DNA of 33,052 nucleotides from contig JH590863.1 in assembly GCA_000242235.1 (NCBI GenBank), positions 382,787 through 415,838 of the forward strand, given 5' to 3'. Both the position numbers and the translations under genes were made by a program. This DNA comes from Stomatobaculum longum (GTDB lineage Bacteria; Bacillota; Clostridia; Lachnospirales; Lachnospiraceae). The notes below the pieces were generated by a model. The model saw only the letters and a list, made by a program, of their open reading frames with translations, was not told where the DNA came from and did not search any database. Shown here in pieces: positions 21,620 through 30,174 of the stretch (positions within the stretch are counted from its first letter, which is position 1; the number at the start of each line of letters is the position of its first letter).

Positions 21620-22162
21620 ATGGAAGCCGGAGAAATCATCGCATACAATCTGAAGCGTTTGAGAAACGAAAGAAATCTGACACTGGGTCAGCTGTCTAAT
21701 CTGGCAGGCGTCAGCAAGGTAGTGCTCTCGCAGATCGAAAAGGGGGAGGCGAACCCCACCATCAATACGATATGGAAGATTGCGGGAGCGCTGCAGCTGC
21801 CGTATTCCGCGCTCTTGGAAACGCAGGAAAAGGCTACGGTTCAAATTCGGAAAAAGGAGATTTCCGCGCTTTCGGAGGACAAGTACCATATCTTTCACTA
21901 TTATGCGAAGACCGCGGATCGAAACTTTGAGCTGTACCAGATGGAAGCAGAGCCGGGCTGCGAGCACACTTCCGGCGGGCATTCCACGAACAGCTTTGAG
22001 TATCTGATGGTGCTGAAGGGAGAGCTGATTCTGGAAACCGGAGGTGAGGAGTACTTCCTAAAGAAAGACGATGCCATCTGCTTTGATGGCTCCGTATCCC
22101 ATTCCTATAAGAATGTCGGTAAGAAGGACGCCAAGGCTGTGATGTTGATTCATTACCGATAA
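21620..22162 (+). CDS. XRE family regulator with a C-terminal cupin domain
   Basis: A 180-residue transcription factor. Residues 5-60 form the helix-turn-helix (IIAYNLKRLRNERNLTLGQL, SKVVLSQIEKGEANPTINTI). Residues 100-180 form a cupin small-molecule-binding barrel (EYLMVLKGELILETGGEEYF, DDAICFDGSVSHSYKN). The start ATG follows CGGAGGCTGCC. Such XRE-cupin proteins commonly stand divergent from azlCD and are thought to control amino acid export in response to a ligand bound in the cupin pocket. Ligand and operator are unknown here. Confidence 0.92.
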   Translation: MEAGEIIAYNLKRLRNERNLTLGQLSNLAGVSKVVLSQIEKGEANPTINTIWKIAGALQLPYSALLETQEKATVQIRKKEISALSEDKYHIFHYYAKTADRNFELYQMEAEPGCEHTSGGHSTNSFEYLMVLKGELILETGGEEYFLKKDDAICFDGSVSHSYKNVGKKDAKAVMLIHYR

Positions 22163-22224
22163 AGCGAAAGCAGAGTTTCTGTTCGGAAGCGGTTTGATTG
22201 AAGGAAGTCTACAGGAGGAGCGAT

Positions 22225-22866
22225 ATGAAGTTGTTGCTGACCGGCTTTACGCCGTTTGACGGCGAGGCAATTAACCCTGCACTGGAGGCGGTGAAGCGCG
22301 TGAAATCCGAGATTGCCGGCATGGAAATTGTTAAGCTCGAAGTCCCGACTGTCTTCGGAGAGTCCGTACGGCTGGTTGCGGAAGCCATAGAGCGTGAGCA
22401 ACCGGACTTTGTGCTCTCGGTCGGGCAGGCGGGTGGCAGAGCTGCGGTTACGCCGGAGCGTGTTGCCATCAATGTGGACGATGCGCGAATCCCGGACAAT
22501 GCGGGACAGCAGCCGATTGATGTCCCGATTTTTGCGGACGGCGAAAACGCCTATTTTGCGACCCTGCCGGTAAAAGCGATGGCAGAGGCCATACGGGAAG
22601 CCGGGCTACCCTCGGCCCTCTCGAATACCGCGGGAACCTATGTCTGCAATCATTTGATGTACGGCGTTTTGTATCATCTGAATCGACATCATAAGGACGC
22701 CAAGGCCGGATTCATTCATGTGCCCTATATCCCGGAGCAGACAGCGGATAAACCCGGCGTCCCGTCCATGCCGCTTGACGACATTGTGAGAGCCTTGGAG
22801 GCAGCGATTGCCGCGATTCCGGCACATGAGACAGATGTAAAAACAGCTTACGGAAGAGAGTGTTGA
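22225..22866 (+). CDS. pcp: Pyroglutamyl-peptidase I
   Basis: A 213-residue C15 cysteine peptidase that removes N-terminal pyroglutamate from peptides in the cytoplasm. The triad is visible as Glu78 in TPERVAIN, Cys141 in YVCNHLMYG and His165 in FIHVPYIP. The N-terminal [16 protein letters not shown] is the family start. Length is normal (about 210-220). AGGAGGAG lies 4 bases before ATG 22225; an in-frame TTG at 22198 is less likely. The LRR gene starts 5 bp after its stop. It fits peptide scavenging and glutamate recovery. Confidence 0.96.
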   Translation: MKLLLTGFTPFDGEAINPALEAVKRVKSEIAGMEIVKLEVPTVFGESVRLVAEAIEREQPDFVLSVGQAGGRAAVTPERVAINVDDARIPDNAGQQPIDVPIFADGENAYFATLPVKAMAEAIREAGLPSALSNTAGTYVCNHLMYGVLYHLNRHHKDAKAGFIHVPYIPEQTADKPGVPSMPLDDIVRALEAAIAAIPAHETDVKTAYGREC

Positions 22867-22871
22867 TAGCA

Positions 22872-23780
22872 ATGATCGAGAAAATCAGCGGCGACACAGC
22901 GTACTTTGAAGCGGCGCTCACGTCGGAAGACTTGGCGGATTTGTTGTCGGATGCCGGACTACGGCTGATTCGCGCCTGGGGAGGTTATCGACCGGATGCG
23001 GCGGATTTGGAGAAGCTCAATGACTTATTTCGCCTTCGCCCGGAAATTGAATTTTGTGCGACGGAGCCGGGGCAGCTTGGAGGCCTTCCGGAATTGCAGC
23101 GGGTTAGCGAAGCGGTCTCGGGCTGCTTCGGCGAGGGGCTTCATGACTTAAAAGCGCTGAAACGATTGCGTAGCCTCGGTCTCACGGAACCGGATTTCAC
23201 AGCGCTCCCGGAATATGCGGATACACTGGAGGAACTTAGCCTTTCCGGCAGATTAAATAAAAAGAGCGGCGCTTGCCTTTCTGCGCTTACGCGGCTTAAA
23301 GCCCTTTCGCTGAACGGAACCACACTGGAGTCTTTTGCTTGCATCGGCAAGCTTAAACTCACTTCCCTCTATATATACGGCAACCGGCCGAACAGCCCTG
23401 CCGGACTGGAAGCACTGTCCTCGCTTCGGGCGCTTCGCGTGAAAAACAATTCCTCCTGGACGGATTTTTCGTTTCTGGCAGAGCTCGGAAACTTAGAGTC
23501 GTTATGCCTGGAGTACTGCGCCAAGTTGCGGACGCTCGTTTCGCTCGACACTTTGCATCAACTGAGATACGTAAGGCTCGGGAACTGTGACAGCCTCGAA
23601 GACCTTTCGTCGCTCCGGGGTCTGCCAGCGGACTGTGAGGTCTTTGCGACGGGAAGAAAACTTTTGCAGGCGGGGATTGCCTACGAATACAGTCCGAAAA
23701 CCGGCGTAGCGGAGTGGTGCAGAGAAGCTTCTCTCAATCTGCCGGCGGAGCTTCTTGCGCGCGGGAGAAAGGTACAGTAG
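22872..23780 (+). CDS. Leucine-rich repeat protein, probably cytoplasmic
   Basis: A 302-residue protein with no signal peptide or anchor. From about residue 85 to 255 it has seven or so irregular 21-24-residue leucine-rich repeats, for example LKRLRSLGLTEPDFTALP, LEELSLSGRL, LTRLKALSLNGTTLESF, LTSLYIYGN, LRALRVKNNSSWTDF, LESLCLEYC and LRYVRLGNCDSLEDL. The N-terminus (residues 1-85) is helical and has no recognised domain. It follows pcp by 5 bp and is likely co-transcribed, ending at a strong terminator. The ATG 22872 has a weak GGAAGAGAG upstream; TTG 22860, overlapping pcp, is an alternative. Role is probably protein binding; partner unknown. Confidence 0.75.
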   Translation: MIEKISGDTAYFEAALTSEDLADLLSDAGLRLIRAWGGYRPDAADLEKLNDLFRLRPEIEFCATEPGQLGGLPELQRVSEAVSGCFGEGLHDLKALKRLRSLGLTEPDFTALPEYADTLEELSLSGRLNKKSGACLSALTRLKALSLNGTTLESFACIGKLKLTSLYIYGNRPNSPAGLEALSSLRALRVKNNSSWTDFSFLAELGNLESLCLEYCAKLRTLVSLDTLHQLRYVRLGNCDSLEDLSSLRGLPADCEVFATGRKLLQAGIAYEYSPKTGVAEWCREASLNLPAELLARGRKVQ

Positions 23781-23814
23781 TAAGGCGGCGAAAACTCGGA
23801 AAACGGCCGATAAG

Positions 23815-23864
23815 CCGGTCCGCAGGTCCTATTTCACACGGATTTGCGGGCCGGTTTTTCTTTT
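23815..23864 (+). terminator. Rho-independent terminator of the pcp-LRR unit
   Basis: CCGGTCCGCAGGTCC (23815-23829) pairs over 15 bp, with three G-U pairs, to GGATTTGCGGGCCGG (23840-23854), followed by TTTTTCTTTT. It lies 34 bp after the LRR stop. Confidence 0.92.
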
Positions 23865-23929
23865 GGGCTTATCTCTCTGTTCGGACTTGTCTTTCCGCTC
23901 AGAGAAGGCTGTCAAAATGCATAAAATGA

Positions 23930-23958
23930 TTGCTGATTAAACAGTATCATTGTATAAT
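23930..23958 (+). promoter_or_regulatory. Promoter of the epimerase-DUF819 unit
   Basis: TTGCTG (23930-23935), a 17-bp spacer and an extended TGTATAAT (-10 at 23953-23958) lie about 100 bp upstream of the epimerase start. Confidence 0.7.
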
Positions 23959-24062
23959 AATCCTAAACTCAGGGCGTGAATCGGGTCAGCTTGCGGTGAA
24001 AGATAAGGAAGGTCACGGAAGCGAAAACTCGCGCATGTCGCCGGGGGATAAGGAGGAGGGGC

Positions 24063-25154
24063 ATGAAAATCACGGAGATTCGGCTCGGAAGCATTTCGGT
24101 GCCGCTGCGGGTTCCGTTTAAGACAGCGCTTCGCACGGTGACGAGTGTCGAGGATATCATCCTCGAGATTCACACCGACACGGGAGCGGTGGGCTACGGC
24201 GAGGCGCCGCCGACGGGCGCGGTGACCGGGCATACCACAGGTGCCATAGTCGGGGCGCTGAAGGATCACATCATCCCGAACCTCCTCGGCAAAGATATCG
24301 ATGCCTTTGAAGATTTGATGCAACTTGTTCAGTCCTGTGTACACGGAAACAGCAGCGCGAAGGCCGCGGCGGATATGGCACTCTGGGATCTCTACGGACA
24401 GCTTTATAAGCTTCCGGTCTATAAACTCCTCGGCGGCGCGCGAAAACAGCTGGTCACGGATATCACCATCAGCGTGAACGAGCCGGAGGAGATGGCGCGG
24501 GATGCCGGAACGGCGATTGCACGCGGCTATGACTGCCTGAAAGTAAAGGTCGGCGCAGACCCGACGCTCGATGTGGCGCGGCTTCGGGCAGTGCGTGAGG
24601 TCGCGGGCGCCGACATCCGCCTCCGCATTGACGCAAATCAGGCCTGGGAGCCAAAGCAGGCGGTGCGCATCTTAAATGAGATGCAGGAGCAGGGACTCAA
24701 GCTTGAATTTGTCGAGCAGCCGGTCAAGGCGCACGATATTGAGGGCCTCAAATACGTGACCGAGCATAGCTTTGTGCCCGTACTGGCAGATGAAAGTGTA
24801 TTCTCTCCGCGCGATGCGATGCGGGTACTGGAACAGCGGGCGGCGGACCTTATCAACATTAAACTTATGAAGTGCGGCGGTATTTATAACGCACTGAAGA
24901 TTGTGGCTGCGGCGGAGATTTACGGTGTGGAGTGCATGATCGGCTGCATGCTGGAGGCGAAGATTTCGGTGAATGCGGCGGTGGAGCTTGCCTGCGCGAA
25001 GAAAGTCTTTACCCGCATCGATTTGGATGGTCCGGTGCTCTGCAGTGAGGACCCGATACTGGGCGGTGCGCGTTTTGAAGAGAAGTTTATCACGGTTTCG
25101 GATGAGGCCGGCATGGGCATCCGCGGCGTGGAGGGCTTGCGTTACCTGGATTGA
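24063..25154 (+). CDS. Dipeptide epimerase (L-Ala-D/L-Glu epimerase type, enolase superfamily)
   Basis: A 363-residue member of the muconate-lactonising subgroup of the enolase superfamily. The KxK motif is LKVKVG (Lys160, catalytic Lys162); the metal ligands are Asp190 (RIDANQAW), Glu218 (FVEQPV) and Asp243 (LADES); the second catalytic Lys is Lys267 in NIKLMKCGG. GCMLEAKIS near 300 is typical of dipeptide epimerases that invert the second residue of L-Ala-D-Glu from recycled murein. GGAGGAGGGG precedes the ATG. The DUF819 transporter follows 32 bp later in the same unit, which suggests import and use of dipeptides. The exact dipeptide cannot be told from sequence. Confidence 0.92.
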   Translation: MKITEIRLGSISVPLRVPFKTALRTVTSVEDIILEIHTDTGAVGYGEAPPTGAVTGHTTGAIVGALKDHIIPNLLGKDIDAFEDLMQLVQSCVHGNSSAKAAADMALWDLYGQLYKLPVYKLLGGARKQLVTDITISVNEPEEMARDAGTAIARGYDCLKVKVGADPTLDVARLRAVREVAGADIRLRIDANQAWEPKQAVRILNEMQEQGLKLEFVEQPVKAHDIEGLKYVTEHSFVPVLADESVFSPRDAMRVLEQRAADLINIKLMKCGGIYNALKIVAAAEIYGVECMIGCMLEAKISVNAAVELACAKKVFTRIDLDGPVLCSEDPILGGARFEEKFITVSDEAGMGIRGVEGLRYLD

Positions 25155-25186
25155 GCATCAAACAATAAAAATTGGGGGAGAAAGAG

Positions 25187-26365
25187 ATGATTACCAACGG
25201 GTTTACCTACATTGCGTTTCTTATTTTCCTTGCCGGGATGCTGCTGTTCCTGGAGAAAAAGACCAAGGCAAAGATTTTTAACATTGTGCCGCCGCTGGTC
25301 TGGATTTATGTGCTGAACATGGTCTTTTGCACCATGGGACTCTACAATTCCGAGGCCTGCGCAAATACCTACTCGGCGCTCAAAAACAACATTCTCTACG
25401 CCATGATTTTTGTCATGCTGCTTCGCTGCGACTTTAAGAAGCTATCAAAGCTCGGCGGGCGCATGGTGGCTATTTTCCTCGGCTGTTCGCTGACCTTAGC
25501 AATCGGCTTCCTGATCGGCTACCCGATTTTTAAGGGGACGCTCGGCACGGATACCTGGGGCGCGGTTGCGGCGCTCTATGCTTCCTGGGTCGGCGGTTCG
25601 GCTAACATGGCTGCCATGCAGGCGGCGCTTCCGGTCGATGCCGGTGCGTACAGCTGCGCGCTTGCGTTGGATACCGTTTGCTACTCGGTCTGGATTGCGC
25701 TCCTCCTGCTCGCGGTGAAGTACGCGGGGCGCTGGAACACTTCGGTCAAGGCAGACACTTCGACGTTGCAGGCCATTGCGGAGAGTGCAAATGCCGAGGT
25801 CGCAAAGGAGAAGAAGGCTGCGACCAGTGCGGACTGGATTTTCCTGATCGGCCTTTCGCTCATGGTTTCGGCTCTCTCTCAGATGGTCGGAAAGAGCTGC
25901 AATGCGGCACTCGCGGGCGTGGGGCTCGGTATGTTTGACAAGGGAACCCTGACGACGGTCTTTGTCAGTATCCTGGGACTCATCTGTGCGGGCACTTCGC
26001 TCGGCAAGCTCCCGGCGGTCGAAGAGCTCTCGAATGTATACCTCTATGTGGTGGTCTCGCTGCTCGCATCGACCGCGTCGGTATCCGACCTGCTCTCGGC
26101 GCCCATGTGGGTGGTATACGGACTCTTCATCCTGGTGATTCATGTGGTGCTCATGTATCTGCTCTCGAAGGTCTTCCACTGGGATCTCTGCATGGTCTCG
26201 ACGGCATCGCTCGCAAACATCGGCGGTTCGGCCTCCGCACCCATTGTGGCCTCTGCGTATGACGCTTCCTATGCCGGAATCGGCGTATTGATGGGCGTGC
26301 TCGGCGCGGCAATCGGAAACTTCTGCGGACTTGGTATGGGCGCTTTGCTGCGGCTATTCCTATAG
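25187..26365 (+). CDS. DUF819 family membrane protein (putative transporter)
   Basis: A 392-residue membrane protein with about ten to twelve helices. DUF819-type features are the N-terminal FTYIAFLIFLAGMLLFLE followed by IVPPLVWIYVLNMVFCTMG, the glycine-rich ASWVGGSANMAAMQAALP, and the C-terminal SLANIGGSASAPIVASAYD. The cytoplasmic loop around residues 180-215 is charged. The ATG at 25187 follows GGGGGAG; an in-frame TTG at 25172 would lie before that site. The family has no settled substrate. Linkage to the epimerase makes a dipeptide or amino acid a plausible cargo; this is inference. Confidence 0.88.
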   Translation: MITNGFTYIAFLIFLAGMLLFLEKKTKAKIFNIVPPLVWIYVLNMVFCTMGLYNSEACANTYSALKNNILYAMIFVMLLRCDFKKLSKLGGRMVAIFLGCSLTLAIGFLIGYPIFKGTLGTDTWGAVAALYASWVGGSANMAAMQAALPVDAGAYSCALALDTVCYSVWIALLLLAVKYAGRWNTSVKADTSTLQAIAESANAEVAKEKKAATSADWIFLIGLSLMVSALSQMVGKSCNAALAGVGLGMFDKGTLTTVFVSILGLICAGTSLGKLPAVEELSNVYLYVVVSLLASTASVSDLLSAPMWVVYGLFILVIHVVLMYLLSKVFHWDLCMVSTASLANIGGSASAPIVASAYDASYAGIGVLMGVLGAAIGNFCGLGMGALLRLFL

Positions 26366-26397
26366 CAGCAGAGTCTTTGTGACAGTGTATCTTACTT

Positions 26398-26425
26398 GGG
26401 ATGTCCGCAATGCGGGCATCCCTTT
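26398..26425 (+). terminator. Terminator-like hairpin after the DUF819 gene
   Basis: GGGATGTCCGC (26398-26408) pairs with GCGGGCATCCC (26412-26422), an 11-bp stem with one G-U pair and a 3-nt loop, followed by only TTT. It separates the epimerase unit from the transglutaminase-like operon, probably with partial readthrough. Confidence 0.65.
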
Positions 26426-26450
26426 GCCGTTGACTGAGAAGGAGAGTGCA

Positions 26451-27887
26451 ATGAGGAAAAAGATTTTTGAAAGCATGTACCTGCCGCTTCCGTCTCCTGT
26501 GCAGCAGATGAAGGAGCGCGGGAATTTAGAAGAGGCAGAGGCGTATTTGCAGCATTTGCTTGAGACGGGAGAGTGTCTTCCGGAGGAGCGGCGGCGCTTC
26601 CGCGCGGAGCTGGAAATACTGCGCCGTTTGCCCACGGAGTATCCCTATACAAGGGCGGAAGCGTTGGAACTTGTGCGGCGCTATGTTCCGAATTTTTCGG
26701 AGGCGGACTTTGATTCCCTTCTCATGAAAGGCAAACTTTTTTGGCGTTATCTGGACGGGGAAGCTCGCTTTTTCGGTCGCTTCTTTGACTCACTCTGTAA
26801 GACCGATTCCTTCTTTGCTGAGGCTGTTGCTAAGCAGGGGCACTGTATTCCCGGCAGTGACCGCAGGCTGCTGCAAGAGAGTGCGGAAAAGATGCGGGCG
26901 CAAGGGGAACTCTCTGTGCGCATCACAGTGCGCGCGGAGCTCGAGCTGGAGGAGGCATTTTTCCGGGAAGGGGCTCTTATTCGGGCTTACCTTCCTCTGC
27001 CGCGTGTTACGGAAGAGCAGATCGATATTGCGCTCGAAGAAATGAGTGCCGGCGGGCAGCTCGGCGCGGGAAGCGCGGCGCAGCGCGTTGTCTTTTGGGA
27101 GGAAAGGCTCGGGGAAAACCATCCCTTTATTGTAAGCTATCGCTTTTTGCATACCGAGCGCTACCGCGATGTCTACGGGCTTGCGGAGAGAATGCAAGCC
27201 GAGGGCAGAAAGGTGGAGCAGTCGGAAAATGGGACAACAAAGTACGGTGTAGAAAAGCGGGCCGAGAGCGGATATGACAGTGCCTTGTTTCCGCCGAGCG
27301 CATATCTGAGGAGCCTTGCCGCGGAGCTCACCGCGGGCGTGACGGAACCCCTTGTCAAGGCAAAGTGCTTTTACGATTTCATCACCAAGAAGGTGCGCTA
27401 CAGCTTCATGCCCTCTTATTTTTGTCTGGACAGGATGGCGGAGCGCTGCGCTATGGACCGCGTCGGCGACTGCGGCATTCAGGCGCTTTTATTCCTATCG
27501 CTCTGCGAGTCGGTCGGAATCCCGGCGCGCTGGGAGAGCGGCTTAAAGACAGAGCCTAAGTTTATCGGCGCCCATGATTGGGTACGATTCTACACTCCCT
27601 CGTTCGGTTGGCGGGCCGCGGATTTATCCTACGGAGGTTCCGCTTGGAAGCGCGGAGACGAACGGTTGCATTGCTTCTACTTCGGCAATGTAGACCCATG
27701 GCGCATGGCGGCAAATGCGCGTATACTTGGGGAGATGGGCTTCCCGGAACCGGAATTTCGCGCAGACCCCTATGACAATCAGGTCGGGGAGATGGCGCTT
27801 GACGGGCGCGGCCTTCGCTACGAGGAATTCCGCTGTGGAAAAGAAGTGCTGCGGGCAGAAGAAATACCGCAGGTGATACGTCCGTAA
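26451..27887 (+). CDS. Transglutaminase-like cysteine-protease-fold protein
   Basis: A 478-residue protein. The C-terminal third carries the transglutaminase-like core: a helix AKCFYDFITKKVRYSF, the catalytic Cys341 in VGDCGIQALLFLSLC, His375 in GAHDWVRFY and Asp391 in AADLSYGG, so the triad is complete. The first 280 residues are helical and repeat-like, without a signal peptide, so the protein appears cytoplasmic. The N-terminal half shows tetratricopeptide-like leucine and alanine spacing but no certain domain. AAGGAGAG precedes ATG 26451; longer in-frame starts would reach back across the hairpin. It is the first gene of a three-gene unit. Family members act as peptidases or amide hydrolases; the substrate is unknown. 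Confidence 0.82.
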   Translation: MRKKIFESMYLPLPSPVQQMKERGNLEEAEAYLQHLLETGECLPEERRRFRAELEILRRLPTEYPYTRAEALELVRRYVPNFSEADFDSLLMKGKLFWRYLDGEARFFGRFFDSLCKTDSFFAEAVAKQGHCIPGSDRRLLQESAEKMRAQGELSVRITVRAELELEEAFFREGALIRAYLPLPRVTEEQIDIALEEMSAGGQLGAGSAAQRVVFWEERLGENHPFIVSYRFLHTERYRDVYGLAERMQAEGRKVEQSENGTTKYGVEKRAESGYDSALFPPSAYLRSLAAELTAGVTEPLVKAKCFYDFITKKVRYSFMPSYFCLDRMAERCAMDRVGDCGIQALLFLSLCESVGIPARWESGLKTEPKFIGAHDWVRFYTPSFGWRAADLSYGGSAWKRGDERLHCFYFGNVDPWRMAANARILGEMGFPEPEFRADPYDNQVGEMALDGRGLRYEEFRCGKEVLRAEEIPQVIRP

Positions 27888-27900
27888 GGAGCAGGAAAAG

Positions 27901-28743
27901 ATGAGGGACAGGAGTTTTAACAGCTGGATGCAGCGGGTTCTCTTTCAAAACTACGAAGACTGGCATATGAAGGAGCCGAACTATAACCGGAACGGCTTTC
28001 ATATAATCGGAATCGATAACACGCTGAAAGCGATGCAGGACGGATACATTCCGTACATGGAACTGACCCCGCCGCAGGCAATTCAGGGTTGCACGCGGAT
28101 GAAGGTGACTGTCAATAAGAAAAAGGACTGTGTCGACTTATATCTGGATGTGGATGGCAGATTCTATATGATTCCGGCACTCGGCTATCCGGAGGCGGTG
28201 CAGATTCTGCGGAACTTTGTGAGAAGCTTAAAGCTTCCGGAAGCAAGCAGATATATCGAGGTGCAGCGTGTGGACGGCAAGGCGATTCAGGCGGATTTTC
28301 GAGATCTCGCTCTGCTTTTGCTCGGTGATAGCGAGCGAACCAAGCGCTTTTTAAAAAAGCATAAACCTGACAGCCTTGAAGCGGCGGAAGAAGCGCGGAA
28401 TGCGCTCTACGAGGAGATGTTGGAGCAAAGAAGAGCGGTTGAACTTGAGTGGAAGTGTGACAAGGAAAGCTTCCTTACGCTGATCGGAAAGCTCTGCAAA
28501 GGGTATCGGCTGGTAATCCGAGAAGACGGTTTGCACGATGCTCCCGGCGACATAGAGGGCTGGTGCCGGGAGCTGAGTGCACAGTGGAGCGATTACTGTC
28601 TTGCGGAGCTCGATATGTTCAGCGAGACGCATGGCGTATTTCTGCTTAAAAGGGAACACTGTGATGAGGCGGTACGGCTGGCGGAGAAACTGTTACTGAC
28701 CGTCAAGATATACGGAAACGGGGAGGAAGCACGAAATGTTTGA
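27901..28743 (+). CDS. Hypothetical protein in the transglutaminase-SseB operon
   Basis: A 280-residue soluble protein I do not recognise. Visible structure is an N-terminal aromatic-rich region (MQRVLFQNYEDWHMKEPNYN), a strand-rich middle (VTVNKKKDCVDLYLDVDGRF), a long charged helical stretch around residues 140-190 (RTKRFLKKHKPDSLEAAEEA) that may form a coiled coil, and a C-terminal alpha/beta part. No signal peptide or membrane helix is present. AAGGAGCAGG lies just before the ATG. The gap to the previous gene is 13 bp, and it overlaps the next gene by 8 bp, so it belongs to a translationally coupled operon. Confidence 0.75.
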   Translation: MRDRSFNSWMQRVLFQNYEDWHMKEPNYNRNGFHIIGIDNTLKAMQDGYIPYMELTPPQAIQGCTRMKVTVNKKKDCVDLYLDVDGRFYMIPALGYPEAVQILRNFVRSLKLPEASRYIEVQRVDGKAIQADFRDLALLLLGDSERTKRFLKKHKPDSLEAAEEARNALYEEMLEQRRAVELEWKCDKESFLTLIGKLCKGYRLVIREDGLHDAPGDIEGWCRELSAQWSDYCLAELDMFSETHGVFLLKREHCDEAVRLAEKLLLTVKIYGNGEEARNV

Positions 28744-29914
28744 TTCACTGAAGAATTTCTTCGGCGGCAAAAAGGAGCCGGACGGATCGGAACAACAGCA
28801 GCCGGAAGCACAGCCTGCAAATACGCCGCAAAAGGCGCCTGCGCGCTTCACGCTGATGGCGGAGCGAGTTTTGCCGGACGCCGGAGAACGCTTTTATGCC
28901 GAGGGAGAGCTCTTTGGCGAGGCCGCGGTCGGTGAGCGGGTCACGGTGTTACACCGCGACGGGAACATCTCCCACCCGGTCTTAGAGGAGATAGAGGGAA
29001 GCGGCGCGAACACGAAGCTCTTCTTTTCGGGAAAAGAGGGCTTATCTCTCGATTGGACCTATGCCCTGATTACGAATATTCCCTATCAGATTGAGGTCGA
29101 TGTGAACCGGCCGATTGAAAATCCCTATCTTCTGGGGCTCACGCGGGTCGTATTTCGCTTTCAGCAGGAAGGGGAGTTTCTGAACCTCTTTTTCCGTGAA
29201 CTGGTGCGGAGCCACTATCTTCTCGCGGTGCGAACGGACGGAAGCCTGCCCGAGGGGAGCGGCACGATGACCTTAAAAAAGGGAATGCAATTCGGTATTG
29301 CCCGCGTCACTCTGGATCACGGAGAGGAAGCCCTGCCGGTCTATACGGATTGGGATGCCATACGACGGATGGAAGCGCAGGGGGCAAACGGCTGGAAGCG
29401 GGAGACCATGGTTCTTCATTTTCCGCAGCTCGTCGGGATGCTGCGGGAAAACGAGGGCTTTGTGATCAATCCCTACGGACCGCAATTATTCTACGTCTCG
29501 CCCGACATCATCCGCAGTATACAAAATTCCCCGGGTTATCAGAGCGAGTTCGGAGAGGCCAAGATGCAGAGTAAGACCGTGGAGCGGGATAGCAAGATGA
29601 TGCTCGGCTACCCGGCGGAAAACGAAGAAGTGACGGCTCTTAAGAGCGCGCTGCTTGCCTATGCAAAGTCGCGGCGGGAAATTGCCATGCTGGACTTGCT
29701 TCTAAAGAGCGACGAGGACGGAACCCAGTCCTACCTTATCATCTTGGACGTACCGGAGGAGAACTGTCGCGCGTATTTTCAGGAGATTTACAATGCCTGC
29801 CGTCATCTTTTGCATCGCGTCTGCTATATGGATTTTGTGACGCTAAGGCGGGAGGGATTTGCGGACGGCGTGCGGACAGAGCCGCCGCTCTATGTCCGAG
29901 AGAAGGAAGGCTGA
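28736..29914 (+). CDS. SseB-like protein with an N-terminal beta-barrel-like region
   Basis: A 392-residue protein. Residues 1-35 are a flexible Gln/Pro/Ala-rich leader after a short amphipathic start (FDSLKNFFGGKK). Residues 37-100 read as an EF-Tu domain-2-like small barrel (FYAEGELFGEAAVGERVTVL). Residues about 130-265 match the SseB N-terminal type (LPVYTDWDAIRRM, GFVINPYGPQLFYVS), and 300-385 the SseB C-terminal type (LLKSDEDGTQSYLIILDVPE followed by YFQEIYNACRHLLH). SseB is linked to serine sensitivity in E. coli; in Firmicutes such proteins have no defined role. The 8-bp overlap with the previous gene implies coupling. The beta-barrel reading is inference. Confidence 0.8.
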   Translation: MFDSLKNFFGGKKEPDGSEQQQPEAQPANTPQKAPARFTLMAERVLPDAGERFYAEGELFGEAAVGERVTVLHRDGNISHPVLEEIEGSGANTKLFFSGKEGLSLDWTYALITNIPYQIEVDVNRPIENPYLLGLTRVVFRFQQEGEFLNLFFRELVRSHYLLAVRTDGSLPEGSGTMTLKKGMQFGIARVTLDHGEEALPVYTDWDAIRRMEAQGANGWKRETMVLHFPQLVGMLRENEGFVINPYGPQLFYVSPDIIRSIQNSPGYQSEFGEAKMQSKTVERDSKMMLGYPAENEEVTALKSALLAYAKSRREIAMLDLLLKSDEDGTQSYLIILDVPEENCRAYFQEIYNACRHLLHRVCYMDFVTLRREGFADGVRTEPPLYVREKEG

Positions 29915-30042
29915 GATAGCAAGCAAACAGGATTTATAAGCTGCTTGTCGCTTCGGATCGAAAGAGACATGATAATAGAGCGAAAAGCGGCTCGGAGAAA
30001 AAGGAATCGGTGAAGGAAAAGCGGATTCACGAGAAAAAGCGT

Positions 30043-30076
30043 AAAAAGCAAGCCTTTTCTAGGGCTTGCTTTTTTG
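30043..30076 (+). terminator. Rho-independent terminator after the SseB-like gene
   Basis: AAAAAGCAAGCC (30043-30054) pairs with GGCTTGCTTTTT (30063-30074), and the T run continues. The stem A/T base makes it partly bidirectional. The 130 bp between the SseB stop and this hairpin hold nothing else recognisable. Confidence 0.9.
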
Positions 30077-30112
30077 CTGTGCGGAAGAATGAACCTTCTC
30101 ATTTCTCTGCTT

Positions 30113-30143
30113 TAATGAGATACTAATGTTTCCCAAGTATAAT
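30113..30143 (+). promoter_or_regulatory. Promoter of the two-component system with an 11-bp-spaced direct repeat
   Basis: TATAAT lies at 30138-30143 but no consensus -35 is present. In its place TAATG occurs twice, at 30113-30117 and 30124-30128, with an 11-bp period typical of OmpR/PhoB-type binding. The same arrangement precedes the PepSY gene at 32264-32294 with an identical distance to the -10. It is therefore a likely site of autoactivation. Confidence 0.65.
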
Positions 30144-30174
30144 CGATGAGATTAAGACAAAGGAGGCAGAAGCC

